Positions 10,626-21,305 of a DNA stretch of 64,000 nt are shown here, one piece after another. This DNA comes from Acheta domesticus (Eukaryota > Arthropoda > Insecta > Orthoptera > Gryllidae), in contig JAHLJT010009419.1 in NCBI GenBank assembly GCA_031308135.1, forward strand, positions 177,900,961 to 177,964,960, written 5' to 3'. The position numbers and the translations under genes were made by a program. The notes below the pieces were generated by a model. It was not told the origin of the DNA and ran no database searches. It was given only the letters and a program-made list of their open reading frames with translations. Position 1 is the stretch's first letter; the number at the start of each line of letters is the position of its first letter.

Positions 10626-12071
10626 CAGTGGGGAGAAAGAATATTGGCCAAGAAATATATAAATGTTCGGAAAGGAGGATTGTTTCTTGAAACTCGTAGA
10701 ATTGTACTAGGGAGCTGTATTTGGTTCAGGTTTCGGTTTTTTTAAGCAGTGTACAATAATTCCTGCGATATGTTGTTTTCTCGTCTTTTCGCCGAGGTTA
10801 AAATGTTTGCTCAATGAAATTTTAGCGCACAAAGCGGGTTTAGAAGACGTTTCATTGGATGTTTTTTCACTTTGCCTAACTCCAGTTTCTTCTGCCATTA
10901 TGATGAACATTCCAAATATATCTGAAAAATGCTGATTTCGAAGTGTGCAGAGAGAATTGAAGATTGCTTGAATGAAATTAATTATACAAAAGAGCATTAA
11001 TCAAATATTTATAAATGAAGTGAGAGTTACATTTTTTTTAATTTGGCAAATTTACGAATTATGACGTATTCCAGAACCATAAACTGGAATTACATTCCAG
11101 TTTAGAATATAGCATCGTAGCTTTCACGACCCAAGTCAATATCAGAGAAAGTTTTCTGCGGCTGGGAGGCCGTGGTCCGGCGATAAAGGGCCACAAATTT
11201 CGTGCACGACTACGATGGACATCTGTGGAGGCAGGGACTCGGGCGCAGTGTCTGGGGCGGCGGTTGCCTGGCGACTGGTTGACAGACCACGGCGTACCAA
11301 CCCGGAAACTTTTGAACGTTAATAAGACGACGAAGTAAAATACGAAAAATAATAAGAAAAAAAAAGCAAAGTTAAATTAAAAGGTAATGGAAATACGTTA
11401 TTTTGAGGAAGGAGAATCAGAACGAAAAGAGAAATATTTGTAAGTAAACAAACATTTGAAATAAATGGTAGCTTTTTGTCTGGAATCTCTGCTGAACCGT
11501 GTAATTAACTTTATAAAATGTGTAATATTGCCCATTTAAGAACGTTGCTAGCGAGTATACATAAATGTCACACTGTATAGGAGCAGAATGTTTTGAAAAT
11601 TATTAATGCGTAAAATTTTCTGAGAGCTATTTCGTAAAATTATCGTCAAAGTAAATTGATAAAATGAAAAAAATGATGAAATACACATTAGAAGAGAATA
11701 GTTATTGATGCACGAAAGTAGTTATATTTGTCACGGGCGACAAAAAGCCTTCGGGCCAAAGGCACGTAATTTTAATGATTCAGGTTTACTTATTTACTAA
11801 TTAACTAGTTGTTAACTTGACTCGGTTTGTCTTTTCATATTTACCTCCAATTATTCCCTTACATAATTCCCTCCATGCGAACATGTAGCATCATTCAACT
11901 GTTTTCATATTTCCCTCGATCCTCTCGATCCACGCAAGTTATACAGCGTATATCTAAGGCCATAACAACAAGAACGTATCATCAAAAAATAAAAATATCA
12001 ACTCAGCACTGTTTTTTATTAGTCATGTGAATAATGAAACAAGAGAAGATCAAATATCCCCATATATGTTC
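10626..12071. other. AT-rich intronic DNA, nothing seen
   Basis: No feature was supported. A moderately GC-rich patch at 11150-11310 was checked in all frames for a transporter exon and has none in phase. Confidence 0.4.
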
Positions 12072-12079
12072 CTTATAAT

Positions 12080-12760
12080 TAGAGACCAGATATTTATGTA
12101 ATTACGAATTTTTTGTCTTTCTACTTACCGCTCTAAATTTGTAATCTTGGCGAATCGTCCGCTTTTCTAACACTATATCAACATTTTTCGTTACGTATTT
12201 TTACATATGTAGAACTGTATTACATATTTTACATATTTTGCAATTTTCACGAAATATTCTTTTTGTTATATCAATTTTCTTCAATTTCATTACGTATTTT
12301 TTACGAAAAGAAATATTTTCTAATCAGGCAACAATTTTTCCTACATTATTACTGCTTGTTGTTTACTCGAAGTATGCTACTTGGTGACGCAGGTCGGTGC
12401 TCACAAAAAATTCAACGCGCCTGATCCAGTTAACTTAATGTGGCGGGAAGAGTGCGTCAGTGGCTGATATCAGTTTCACCTTTAGGTGTGAAAAGTATCA
12501 CTGATTTTAACCCGACCTTTACCTGGCCTAACCAGGTTTTGTGACCTTTAACCTGAATTTCCAAACGTCTGTATTATATTTAAAATTCTTGGGAATATTT
12601 TTATAAATATAAATTCGTATTATGTAAATGTTCGTTTTATAATTAGTGTATTTTAATATTACATACGATTTTACGTTTTTATTACGTATTCTTATTGTTT
12701 TCATTAAGTATGTATGTACACATTTTCACCTTTCATGCTACATATTTTTTACGGTCTCTA
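12080..12760 (+). mobile_element. hAT-type element, family 'TAGAGACCGG', copy 1
   Basis: 681 bp flanked by near-identical 8-bp duplications CTTATAAT (12072-12079) and TTTATAAT (12761-12768). The ends are TAGAGACC (left) and, minus strand, TAGAGACCGT (right). The interior has many ACATATTTT/ACGTATTTTT strings, like hAT subterminal repeats. The first ~280 bp and last ~110 bp match the inverted copy at 61913-62537; the middle (about 12370-12600) differs and may be an insertion or a different deletion derivative. No transposase. Its right end is about 70 bp from the transporter splice donor. Confidence 0.8.
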
Positions 12761-12838
12761 TTTATAATACAGCAAATTGCAGGCCAAGTGTCAGTTGGAC
12801 CGTGTGGGGGGGACGTAGGGCGGGGGAACGGGACTCAC

Positions 12839-12920
12839 CGAGGGCTGCGGCCAGGAACTGCGGCCAGCGCGGGGGCGCGTCCTTGGGGTCGGGGTCGCCG
12901 GGCGCGGTGACGGCCACCAT
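12839..12920 (-). CDS. Sugar transporter (Tret1-like MFS), first coding exon
   Basis: Start of a facilitative sugar (trehalose/hexose) porter of the major facilitator superfamily. The ATG at 12920 sits in an ideal Kozak context (CACCATGG). The exon encodes 27 residues plus one base: the cytosolic tail MVAVTAPGDPDPKD, then RWPQFLAAAL, which begins the first membrane helix. It ends in the canonical donor GTGAGT (12838-12833). Joined to exon 2639-2522 in phase, the helix reads on without a break into LGWSSP, the strongest evidence for both exons. An arginine and aromatic residue before an Ala/Leu-rich helix start is typical of insect Tret1-like N-termini, which here is short. The intron phase (1) splits an alanine codon. 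Plus-strand open frames here are shadows. Confidence 0.82.
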
Positions 12921-13028
12921 GGTGCTGCACCGGCGGCGCCGCGCACCTCCTCCTCCTCCTGCTCCTTCTCCTCCTGGTGCTGCTGCTGCTTCTCCTTACG
13001 TTTTAGCCGCGCTCAGCGGGCGGTTACC
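12921..13028 (-). other. 5' UTR part of the transporter's first coding exon
   Basis: On the minus strand a polypyrimidine tract and GCGCAG end at 13029, giving a strong 3' splice site. The exon then runs 108 bases to the ATG. The UTR has a stop in every frame before the ATG or no upstream ATG, and is rich in AGC/AGG triplets. The acceptor means that a further upstream 5' exon, and so the promoter, lies at higher coordinates. Confidence 0.65.
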
Positions 13029-13029
13029 C

Positions 13030-13351
13030 TGCGCAGAGAGGAGAAAGAAACACCTGCGTTAGCGATGGAAATAGCCGAGCGGGTGTTGCTCATTAATTGT
13101 CTCCTATATTATTTCAGTAGTATATCTTCCCTTTGCGGCTCTCACACGCAACCAATCTTCATAAAGGAGGTCTCTAAAGAATGAGAATTTCACGGGAACG
13201 TGACGAATTGCACTTTGACTTTAAAAACGATGAAGAATTTGTTTAAAAAAACGGATCTAAATAGTCATGTAAAATGCAATCCGCAACGCTCGGCAGGATT
13301 TTTCAATCTATGCAGTTAAATAACTCCTAAACTAAGCGTTCTGAGTCCTTA
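13030..13351. other. Probable 5' intron, nothing seen
   Basis: AT-rich sequence upstream of the acceptor; no feature resolved. Confidence 0.4.
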
Positions 13352-13500
13352 AAAACTAAAATCTTGAGGCCTCAAAGAAGCGTTCGTCACACCGTAATCT
13401 ACAGGATATCTTCTTGACCAATCCATTACATTCTTGCTGGTTCGACGCTTCTCCATTCTACCTTCTCTGTTTAGAGGGTGTAGAATCCTCAACTGTATGT
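13352..13500 (+). repeat. Dispersed repeat R2, copy 1
   Basis: About 150 bp related to 35818-35978 in the same orientation. Shared blocks include CCGTAATCTACAG, ATTACATT followed by GCTGGT and CGCTTC, and TGTAGAATC/TGCAGAATC near the end. Divergence is considerable (roughly 70% by eye). No ends or target duplications are evident. Confidence 0.6.
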
Positions 13501-15655
13501 AAAATTACTAATTGCTTGATATTCTATGTGATTGAATTACAGAGGTTTACCTCTTTGCTCGATAATAAAGTTAAATAAGAATTCTTTGTATAGTTTGTTT
13601 TGACAATGGTGCATTATATTGTTATCAATTTCAATGTGAGATACAGAATACGTGACGGAGGATACGATGGTTTTGAAGAAAAATATATATAATACAGGAT
13701 TTGAAATGGAAATTGAAAACTGAGGATATTTATTTCCGTTTGTTCTCTAGTTTTACGGTTAATATATTAAGACGTTTCTCCTTCATGTAGCCAAATAATG
13801 TGTTTAAAAATTTCTAGGAAAGCAAGGGTTGCTAATTTAAGCAGTATTCCAAAACATTTTAATTCCTTGAATCATAGTATTATGTGAATACTTTCTGAAT
13901 TATTGAGTTTCATTGAGAAATATCGCTTCGGAAATAACCTCGTGAAATTGGGTTTGGAGTTTGGTTTTCCAAATACGTTTTAATGCAGATGTGCACAATC
14001 TTGTATTCATCACGTTGATTGGGTTTGTTTCGTGAGATTGAAGTAATTTTCTATTTTTATTGTGAAAGAAAGGTTTTATTTGCGAGAAAATGTATAATAC
14101 AATCAGACGATTTGCTTTTCGGTGTGGGTAAATTTAATGTGTTATAAGGCACTGAAGCTTTTTCAAAAAAGTATATTCAGTTTTTGTATAAGGTTCATTG
14201 GAAATTATGTTTCGTCATACTAACAATAGGGCACATGTCAGCACACCCATTCACACATATACACTCAACTAAATTAATGTAAGTACTAGGCAAGTATTCT
14301 TTCTTTCATACACACACATTGTTAGAAACACGCTTCAGCGCAAACTAACACTTTCTCGTATTTTCATGCGGTCGGCATTGTTGTTACACTTCGATATTAT
14401 GAAAGTATAACCTCTCTTTCTGTTGTGGTTGTTTTTCAACGAATTTTATTTTTGACTTCAGATTATGGGTTTCTAACTATTCGAAAGTGAATATAAAACA
14501 CAAATACCAGTACTTCTTATAGTATCAGAACAATCACATTTGTTCCTTTGCGTATTTGTAGTGAAACAAGAGTCTCTATTGCTTTGTGTCGTGTGGGTCA
14601 TAACTGTGAACTCGTTTTTGCCATTATTCATTTGGATATATTTGAAGGCAGCTGTAGAGAAACGAAACATATTTCCGAGACTGCAATTTCGCTTTAAAAA
14701 CCTGGTCTGACGTAATGGACGCGGGTATTATTGGCTCTTCAAAGACGGATACAAATCGTAAACTCACGTCACGACTTGTCTCCGTAAAAAACAGCTTCAG
14801 TGTTTGTTCATGTAAATTGCAATACTGCTGTAAGAACACATCTGCTTTTTGTAATTTTCTCTTCCGTTCGAAAGCGGATATCTGTGCGTGCGTATTTCGG
14901 TGTGTCAGTCACAGCGTTCTTTGCTAAATCATGTTTAGCATACCGTTCGAAATTTGCTGGACCAAGGAAAGCGTTGAGAAGCATTCTATTTTTACTGTTG
15001 TATTTTCACAGCTTTGATGTTGACGAAGCTTCATTCCTCCTCGTTAATTAACATTAGTTTGCTTCAAAAGACGTGGTTTTTTTAAAACTTCCTGTTGCAA
15101 AGTGACAAAGCATTTGTTCTAAATTTAAAAAAGAATGCAAAAAATATGTCAACAAATAAAATCCCATTCAAGAAATTAAGCGTATTTTTTATTTTCTCCG
15201 TTCACAACAACTACTAATACGTAACGCAGAATGCCATTTACCTCATTTTCATTATATAATTGAGTAGCATCTGTTTTCTGTGAAACTATATTATTAACTC
15301 ACTTCGAATATATGGCACAAACAGAAAAAAATATGTGTACACTCGTACGAAAAATTGCAATTAATGTTTTCAAGAATGAAGGAGTCTACAAAATGTACTC
15401 CAATCATGTACTCCAAACATCATATGGAATTAAGTAAATTAATACAGGTCATTAATAATATTACGAAAATATGCTATGGGAAACAAATGTTAATATATTC
15501 CTATTTGGAAATGAAATAACACAATGGATGTTAGCAGAATATTATGTACTTTATTATGTACAAAATATTATGTACGTCATAGTTAAGGAAATTGGACTTC
15601 AACAAAATTTTGTCAAAAAGAATTAGCGTTTGAGCAATATTGTGTTACAGCCACT
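13501..15655. other. AT-rich DNA, no gene seen
   Basis: No coding exon, RNA gene or transposon end was recognised. Overlapping short open frames at 14470-15050 on both strands have no family resemblance and AT-rich codon use. A minus-strand GTGAGT near 14767-14762 lacks a coding context. Confidence 0.4.
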
Positions 15656-16330
15656 AGGTTGAACCTATTTGCGTCGCGTGTGAAACCTCAACGCGAGACA
15701 TCGTGGTGTCGGGGCAGCCAGGAACTCGCAAACACGATCGCTCGGGTGCATCAGCTGCGCAAGATGTAGCATAACATTGACTTCCCCCCCTCTCCCCCCC
15801 CCGCCAGCCACTTCCACTCCCACCCGCGCTTCCCGCGAATGCGCTTTTGAGCCGGCATAGCCCGCAGCCGCGTCTGTGTGTGATAATACGCATATTGGCG
15901 GCCCGTGACACGTCTGTGTACCACGGCACACACGCACGCACGCACGCACGCTGCGGGACCAGCCGGTGCGGGCGGCAGTGGATATTATTTGCCGACCGCC
16001 GCCGCCGTCGCCACCGCCGCCGCCCGCCGCCGCCTGCCCGCCGCCGCCCGCCCGCCTCCCGCCTCCGTTTTAAGTCGGAAAACAAATGGCGAACACTTTC
16101 CGGTTTCATCTCGGAAAGCAAATACGCCCGCTCGACTGTCCGACCGAGAGACTGGGCGGAGTGAGCAGCTGGAGCTGCTGCTGGAGAAGGAGAAGGGCGA
16201 GGTGTGGAGGTGGAGGCGGCGGTGCAATTGGCTTGACGGGTTCGAGGTGCAGGAGGAGGAGAAGAAGAGAGAAGAAGAAGGATGAGGTGGTGCAGGAGTT
16301 GCCGCAAGAGGTTGGAGGTGGAGGCGGTGC
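15656..16330. promoter_or_regulatory. CpG island, unassigned
   Basis: GC- and CpG-rich, with (CGCA)4-type repeats near 15933-15950, CCG-rich tracts at 15995-16070, and GAGGAG/GAAGAAG repeats on the right. Overlapping open frames on both strands are low-complexity. It is the nearest island upstream of the transporter's 5' UTR exon, yet I saw no convincing minus-strand donor in it. Confidence 0.35.
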
Positions 16331-16632
16331 TAATATTGGTGGGAACGACCGGAGATGGAGACAGACAAGATGGAGTTGGAGTTATGGAGTTGGCTGGAAC
16401 CGTCGCACTCTGGCGAGAGAAAAAGCGAAGTGGAGGTGACTGGGGAACTGGAGGCCGATGGCAAAACCAGAGGGTTTAACGAAAGCATCATTGTTAGGTG
16501 GTTGTGTCGATGAGGCAAGAGGTGGCAATGGACTCGAAGATTAAATAGCAAATTGGAAGAGTAATGTGACTCAGGACCAATCCTGAGGAGATTAAAGGAC
16601 AGTTCAAGGGTGTCGACAGAGATATCAAGCAA

Positions 16633-16842
16633 ACCAACGAGAGCCATGAATATTGTAGGCTACGATGTTCTGAAAATGTGATAACTCTAAAAGTAAATAC
16701 CTAAGTCATCTAGGGCTGCTGGGGTTCGTGCTGACGATAATGCGCGACAATAAAACTTTGAAATTAGTAGCTGCGAGGAACATTGTCTTGCGTGCTTTAC
16801 GTTTTATTATCGTCCGGGGATGCTACGGGCTTTACATACAGG
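16633..16842 (+). repeat. Dispersed repeat R1 (~210 bp), copy 1
   Basis: About 95% identical by eye to 19903-20113 in the same orientation. It begins ACCAACGA, contains TAGGCTACGATGTTCTGAAA and GGGCTGCTGGGGTTCGTG, and ends CTTTACATACAGG. An internal inverted pair, GACGATAATGCGCGACAATA versus the complement of TTTTATTATCGTC, could fold into a stem. It has no coding capacity, A-tail or obvious target duplication, so its class is unknown. Confidence 0.85.
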
Positions 16843-17040
16843 AAAGCAGGAATTGCCTAGATGGGTAGGAGAAAATTGATTTATAATGAACAGCATAATT
16901 GGGAGGGGAAAACCTAGACAAAAGACATCAGAAACCTTAGTATAGAGAAATGCTAGAAGACGAAGAAGTCGAAGCAACTGAAATTCGGCACCGAAAAGAC
17001 GCGAAATTACGTGTCAGAGAAAAAAAAAGTCAAGAGAATT
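16843..17040. other. Spacer
   Basis: Purine-rich, no feature seen. Confidence 0.3.
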
Positions 17041-17425
17041 GGAACAGGCCGCGAGAGCCGAGAGCAAATGTGTCGGCGGCCTACCATTGCGGAAGGGCGC
17101 GTTTCGCACAGCGGGCGGGCGAAGGGCGACGAGGAAGCCAAGCGCAACGCGTGGGCGGTCGGGCGCTCCCCCTACCCCGACCGCCCTTTGGCCCTGACGA
17201 CGGCGCCGCGGCGCGCGGTTCATTTGGCGAAGGCGCGCGAGCAGACGGCGCCGTTAGCTCGTTCGCCGTCATTCGTATGCGGGCGAAGCGTCCGCCCCGC
17301 TGCTCCGCCCCGCCCCGCCCCGCCCCGCCCCGCCCCGCCCGCGCACCCAAATGAGAGGACGTTTCCTCGCGAAACGCCACTCCCGCAGCCCCCATCACCC
17401 TGGCCACGCCGTCCGTACCGCCCTC
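17041..17425. promoter_or_regulatory. CpG island with GC-box run
   Basis: CpG-rich sequence with GGCGCGCGAG-type strings and a run of (CCGCC)n/CCCGC repeats at about 17300-17345, equivalent to stacked Sp1-like GC boxes on the minus strand. A promoter role is possible but there is no transcript anchor. Confidence 0.35.
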
Positions 17426-17429
17426 CACT

Positions 17430-18545
17430 GCCACCACCTTGGGGCGTCTCCACCGGCCCAACCACCCTCTCGGCTTCCACTGCCCGTGTCATCCCTGCCA
17501 ACCCTCTTCGGCTCCGCCAAATCTTATGCCGTCCCTGCCAACACTTGCCGCACCCACCAACCTCTGCCGCTCATGCCATCCCTTGCTGACTCCGCCGTCC
17601 GTGTTGTCCTTACCACCCTCTTCTGGTAGTACCTTGGGCGTCTTCACCGGCCCAACTAGCCTCTCGGGTTTCCACCGCCCGTGTCATTCCTGCCAACCCT
17701 CTTCGGCTCCGCCAAATCTTATGCCGTCCCTGCCAACACTTGCTGCACCCACCAACCTCCGCCGCTCGTATCAGCCCTTGCCGACTCCGCCGTCCATGTT
17801 GCCGTTTCAAAAACTTACCACCGCTTGCAACCCTTGTCGACCTTACCAGCCCTTGCCACCGTTATCACTTGTTGTTCCCACCAATCTTTTCCGCTTCGGC
17901 CAGCCCTTGTTGGTACTGCAAACCCTCGCTGCCCTTACCAACCCCTGTCGCTTCTACCAATCCCTGTGAGTTCTACCAACTCTTGCTGCCTCCAGCAAAC
18001 CTTTCCCTCAATAACCCTTACCATCCCCACCATCCCTAACTGCCCACGCAACCCTCAAACCCTTTTCTACCACCTGCAACACTTGGGCGCCTCACCAACC
18101 TTCGCCACCTCCTCCAACCTTGCCTTCTACGTCTCCCTCATTGAGACCATTTGGCTTGCGGGAGGCAGACAACTCCCCGCTAGCCCTTGCCGCCTCGCAA
18201 CCCTTGCCTCCCCGCAACCCTTGCCGCTTCCACCAAATGTTGCCGACCCCTCAAACCGTTACCATCATCTGCAACACTAGGGGGCCTCTCACCAACCATC
18301 GCCACCACTTCCAACCCTGCCTTGAATGTCACCCTCGCCGCGTCCGTTTGGCCTGCAGGAGGCTGCGCGCACATCTCCCCGGCCAACAGCCACCATCTCC
18401 CCCGCCGTCCCCCAACCCTTGCCGTCTCCACCAAATATTGCCGACCCCTCCAACCCTTGCCTTCGCCAGGCTTCGCCACCAGCTCCAGCGCTGCCTTTCC
18501 CGTCTCCCTGGGGGCGACCGTTTGGGCTGCGGGAGGCCGCGTAGA
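17430..18545. repeat. Pyrimidine-rich degenerate repeat with 195-bp tandem duplication
   Basis: Two copies of a ~195-bp unit lie head to tail: GGCGTCTCCACCGGCCCAAC near 17443 and GGCGTCTTCACCGGCCCAAC near 17638; GCCAAATCTTATGCCGTCCC recurs at about 17516 and 17711. Beyond ~17830 the sequence decays into CCTTGCC- and CACCAACC-type repeats to 18545. Composition mirrors the G-rich array at 9.6-10.4 kb on the opposite strand. Long open frames here have no family resemblance. Confidence 0.75.
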
Positions 18546-18614
18546 CGGCGATTGCCCCCGCGCCCGCTGGCGCTCGGCGCCACCCACGCACCGCGGGCCG
18601 GGCGGGCGGGGCGG

Positions 18615-19180
18615 GCGGAGCGAGGAGGGGCGGGGTCGAGGAGGGGCGGGTCGAGGAGGGGCGGGTCGAGGAGGGGCGGGTCGAGGAGGGGCGGGTCGAG
18701 GAGGGGCGGGCAGAGGAGGGGCGGGTCGAGGAGGGGCGGGTCGAGGAGGGGCGGGCAGAGGAGGGGCGGGTCGAGGAGGGGCGGGTCGAGGAGGGGCGGG
18801 TCGAGGAGGGGCGGGTCGAGGAGGGGCGGGTCGAGGAGGGACGGTCGAGGAGGGGCGGGTCGAGGAGGGACGGTCGAGGAGGGGCGGGTCGAGGAAGGGG
18901 GGCGGGTCGAGGAAGGGGGGCGAGGAGGGGCGGGTCGAGGAGGGGCGGGCAGAGGAGGGGCGGGCAGAGGAGGGGTGGGTCGAGGAGGGGCGGGTCGAGG
19001 AGGGGCGGGTCGAGGAGGGGCGGGTCGAGGAGGGGCTGGTCGAGGAGGGGCGGGTCGAGGAGGGGCGGGTCGAGGAGGGGCAGGTCGAGGAGGGGCGGGT
19101 CGAGGAAGGGGTTGCGAGGAGGGGCGGGTCGAGGAGGGGCGGGTCGAGGAGGGGCGGGTCGAGGAGGGGCGGGGCGGGGT
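18615..19180. repeat. Minisatellite, 15-bp unit GGGGCGGGTCGAGGA, ~37 copies
   Basis: Near-perfect array of GAGGAGGGGCGGGTC with occasional GGGCAG, GGGACGGTC and AAGGGGGGC variants. The unit is a multiple of three, so all forward frames and the minus frames stay open for over 300 codons; these translations (GGAGR, EEGRV, RRGGS) are artefacts. The plus strand has dense G runs with quadruplex potential. Confidence 0.97.
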
Positions 19181-19199
19181 GAAGAGGGGGCAGAGGGCG

Positions 19200-19400
19200 C
19201 AATGAGAGGCGGAAGGTTTCCGCGCGCCCGCGCGCGCCGACCTGCTCTAATTAGGCCGGACCGCGTCGCGCGGATGTGCGCGGAGGCGAAAGCGCCGACA
19301 AGTCGCAACGATCGCGGAATTTTTTTGTGCCGGAAAGGACGCTCCGGATATTGGTGCTTTGGGACTAGACCCGGTCTATGTGAGGGAGTTCTCTGATGGT
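19200..19400. other. CpG-rich island edge
   Basis: CGCG-rich segment with CTCTAATTAGG near 19242. A plus-strand GTGAGT follows ATG at 19396-19398, but no coding frame or acceptor supports an exon. Confidence 0.3.
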
Positions 19401-19902
19401 GAGTGCAAATAGGGTGTGCGAGATGAGCTAGTGCTGTTCGTACAGTAGTAGTTTCTCGTACTGTGTTGGAAAGAGGAATGGCAAAAGAGGAAGTTCGTTA
19501 ACAACAATTTCAGTAGAGGTAATTATATTTTACTGATGTTTAAAATGTCTTCTACCATTCCAGGCCAGTTAAAATTGTTTCTAAAAACATTGTAATGAAT
19601 CAAAAAGTGTTATTGTGTGCTTATCTTAAAATGTACGTTTTAATCAGATGGAAAATAATTCTCTCAATAAACGTCGTGGTTCTTCCACATGTTTTATTAT
19701 GTGGTACACTATATTTTTCATACAATAATGGAGAAGAATTGCATCACAAGTTCAATAGATCATATTCATTAAAATGACTTAACACTCATCACAAATAATT
19801 CTATTTGGAAAAGTAGAAGGAAATATAGGCTTTAAGTTTTTATAGTCGGAATGAATACAGCTTCAAGTGCTGTCGTAAAAATTACCATGAACAATTTACG
19901 GT
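19401..19902. other. AT-rich spacer, nothing seen
   Basis: No supported feature. Confidence 0.4.
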
Positions 19903-20113
19903 ACCAACGACAGCCATGAATATCGTAGGCTACGATGTTCTGAAAATGTGATTACTCTAAAAGTAAATACTTAAGTCATCAAGGGCTGCTGGGGTTCGTG
20001 GTGACGATAATGCGCGACAATAAAACTTTGAAAATTAGCGGCTGCGAGGAACATTTCCTTGCGTGCTTTACGTTTTATTATCGTCCGGGGATACTACGGG
20101 CTTTACATACAGG
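19903..20113 (+). repeat. Dispersed repeat R1 (~210 bp), copy 2
   Basis: Second copy of the element at 16633-16842, same orientation, ~95% identical, same start (ACCAACGA) and end (ATACAGG). The copies are 3.3 kb apart. The surrounding sequence does not match, so this is separate insertion rather than a longer duplication. Confidence 0.85.
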
Positions 20114-20159
20114 CTGAAGGGAATCATTAGCACATACTTATTTTCAGCCAACTTCCTTC

Positions 20160-20945
20160 GTGTTTCTTCGGCGCGCTACACGCCGGCACGCCGAGCGACA
20201 GGGAGGAGATAAATGCCGGCCGGGGATTACAGAAGCAGGAGGGGGACGGAGTGCGGAAGAGGGAGAAGGGTTGGACAGCCAGAGGATGTTCCTTCGCGAA
20301 AAGACGGCGCAGGTGAATTTTCCGCCCCGTGTTTCTGCCCGTCTTCCGGTGTATTCAAGAAGTCGGCACAATCGAAACCGTTTCCCGAGGCCCCGTCGAC
20401 CCGCCTACCGCCTCCCCTAACGCCGTCGTCGCTGTCGTCGCAAAATAGTCGAACGCCCCATAATGTGAGTTGGAGATCTTTTAGAAGCAGCGTAACGAGA
20501 TGACATGGCGCATTCAAGACTTTCACGATTCCCACTCACAGTCAAGTCCATGATTTAGCGGATAATACCGTGTTAGAGGAACAAAGGAACTGCCAACTTT
20601 CCGCTTCTTTTCAAGTGTCGTCTCCGGCGGCGGCGGCGGGGGCGGGGCGGGGGCGGCGCGAGGGAGGCGGCGACGCGCGACGGCTGGTTTTGTCTCCGCA
20701 GGAGGGCCGGGGGCCGGGGGCGGGGGCGGGGCGGGGACGGGGCGGGGCGCGCGTTGGGGGCGGAGGAGACCCGCAGGTCGATCGAAATCCTCCAAAGTCG
20801 CCTCCGTTGGCCCCGCCCTCCTCGCTCCAGCGCCCGGCGTTGCCGGCGGCGCCGCGGGGAAGTCTGGCAGCGGCCGCCTTCACTCGGTGCGACAGGCGCG
20901 CGCCGCCTCGGCCGAGGTGGCCGCGCTGGGCGGTAGCATAGGATG
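20160..20945 (-). promoter_or_regulatory. CpG island, candidate promoter of the transporter
   Basis: Long CpG island with GGGGCGGGG-type GC boxes (about 20640-20760) and CGGCCGCC. On the minus strand a donor GTGAGT lies at 20539-20534, preceded by AATCATGGACTTGACT. Splicing from here to the acceptor at 13029 would give a 5' UTR with a short upstream frame (MDLTGNRPLSAAKT, then stop). This is inference: the island lies upstream of the gene in the correct orientation, but other islands could serve. Confidence 0.3.
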
Positions 20946-20994
20946 GGATGGGGTGTGGGATTGGGTGATGGCCGGGCGGGGATGGTGCGAAGGC

Positions 20995-21305
20995 GACGGT
21001 GGCGGCGACAGCGGCGGCGACGGTGGCGGCGATGGTGGCGTCGACGGTGGCGGCGACGGTGGCGGCGACGGTGGCGGCGACGGTGGCGGCGACGGGGGCG
21101 GCGACAGCGGCGGCGACGGTGGCGGCGACGGTGGCGTCGACGGTGGCGGCGACGGTGGCGGCGACGGTGGCGGCGACGGTGGCGGCGACGGTGGCGGCGA
21201 CGGTGGCGGCGACAGTGGTGGCGACGGTGGTGGCGACGGTGGCGGCGACGGTGGCGGCGACGGTGGTGGCGACGGTGGCGGCGACGGTGGTGGCGACGAT
21301 AGCGG
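20995..21305. repeat. Minisatellite, 12-bp unit GGTGGCGGCGAC, ~25 copies
   Basis: Highly regular GGCGACGGTGGC array with GTCGAC, GGCGACAGC and GGTGGTGGC variants, fading into GATGACAGCGGT-like repeats to about 21400. Frames read (GGDG)n, (AATV)n or (RRWR)n; minus frames read (SPPP)n. None is credible as a gene. Confidence 0.95.

Larger units (their letters stand above)
2640..12838 (-). other. Intron of the sugar transporter gene (~10.2 kb)
   Basis: Bounded on the minus strand by GTGAGT just after exon A and TTGCAG just before exon B, phase 1. It holds at least six transposon-like inverted-repeat elements, one CpG island and two minisatellites, listed separately. No other exon in the transporter frame was recognised inside it. 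Confidence 0.75.

Noticed and set aside
18120..19308. Several 330-361-codon open frames on both strands
   Set aside because: Produced by the 15-bp array, whose unit is a multiple of three; all translations are simple repeats.
19390..19405. Plus-strand ATG-GTGAGT donors here and near 28008
   Set aside because: No open reading frame or acceptor links them to an exon; GTGAGT occurs by chance at this rate.
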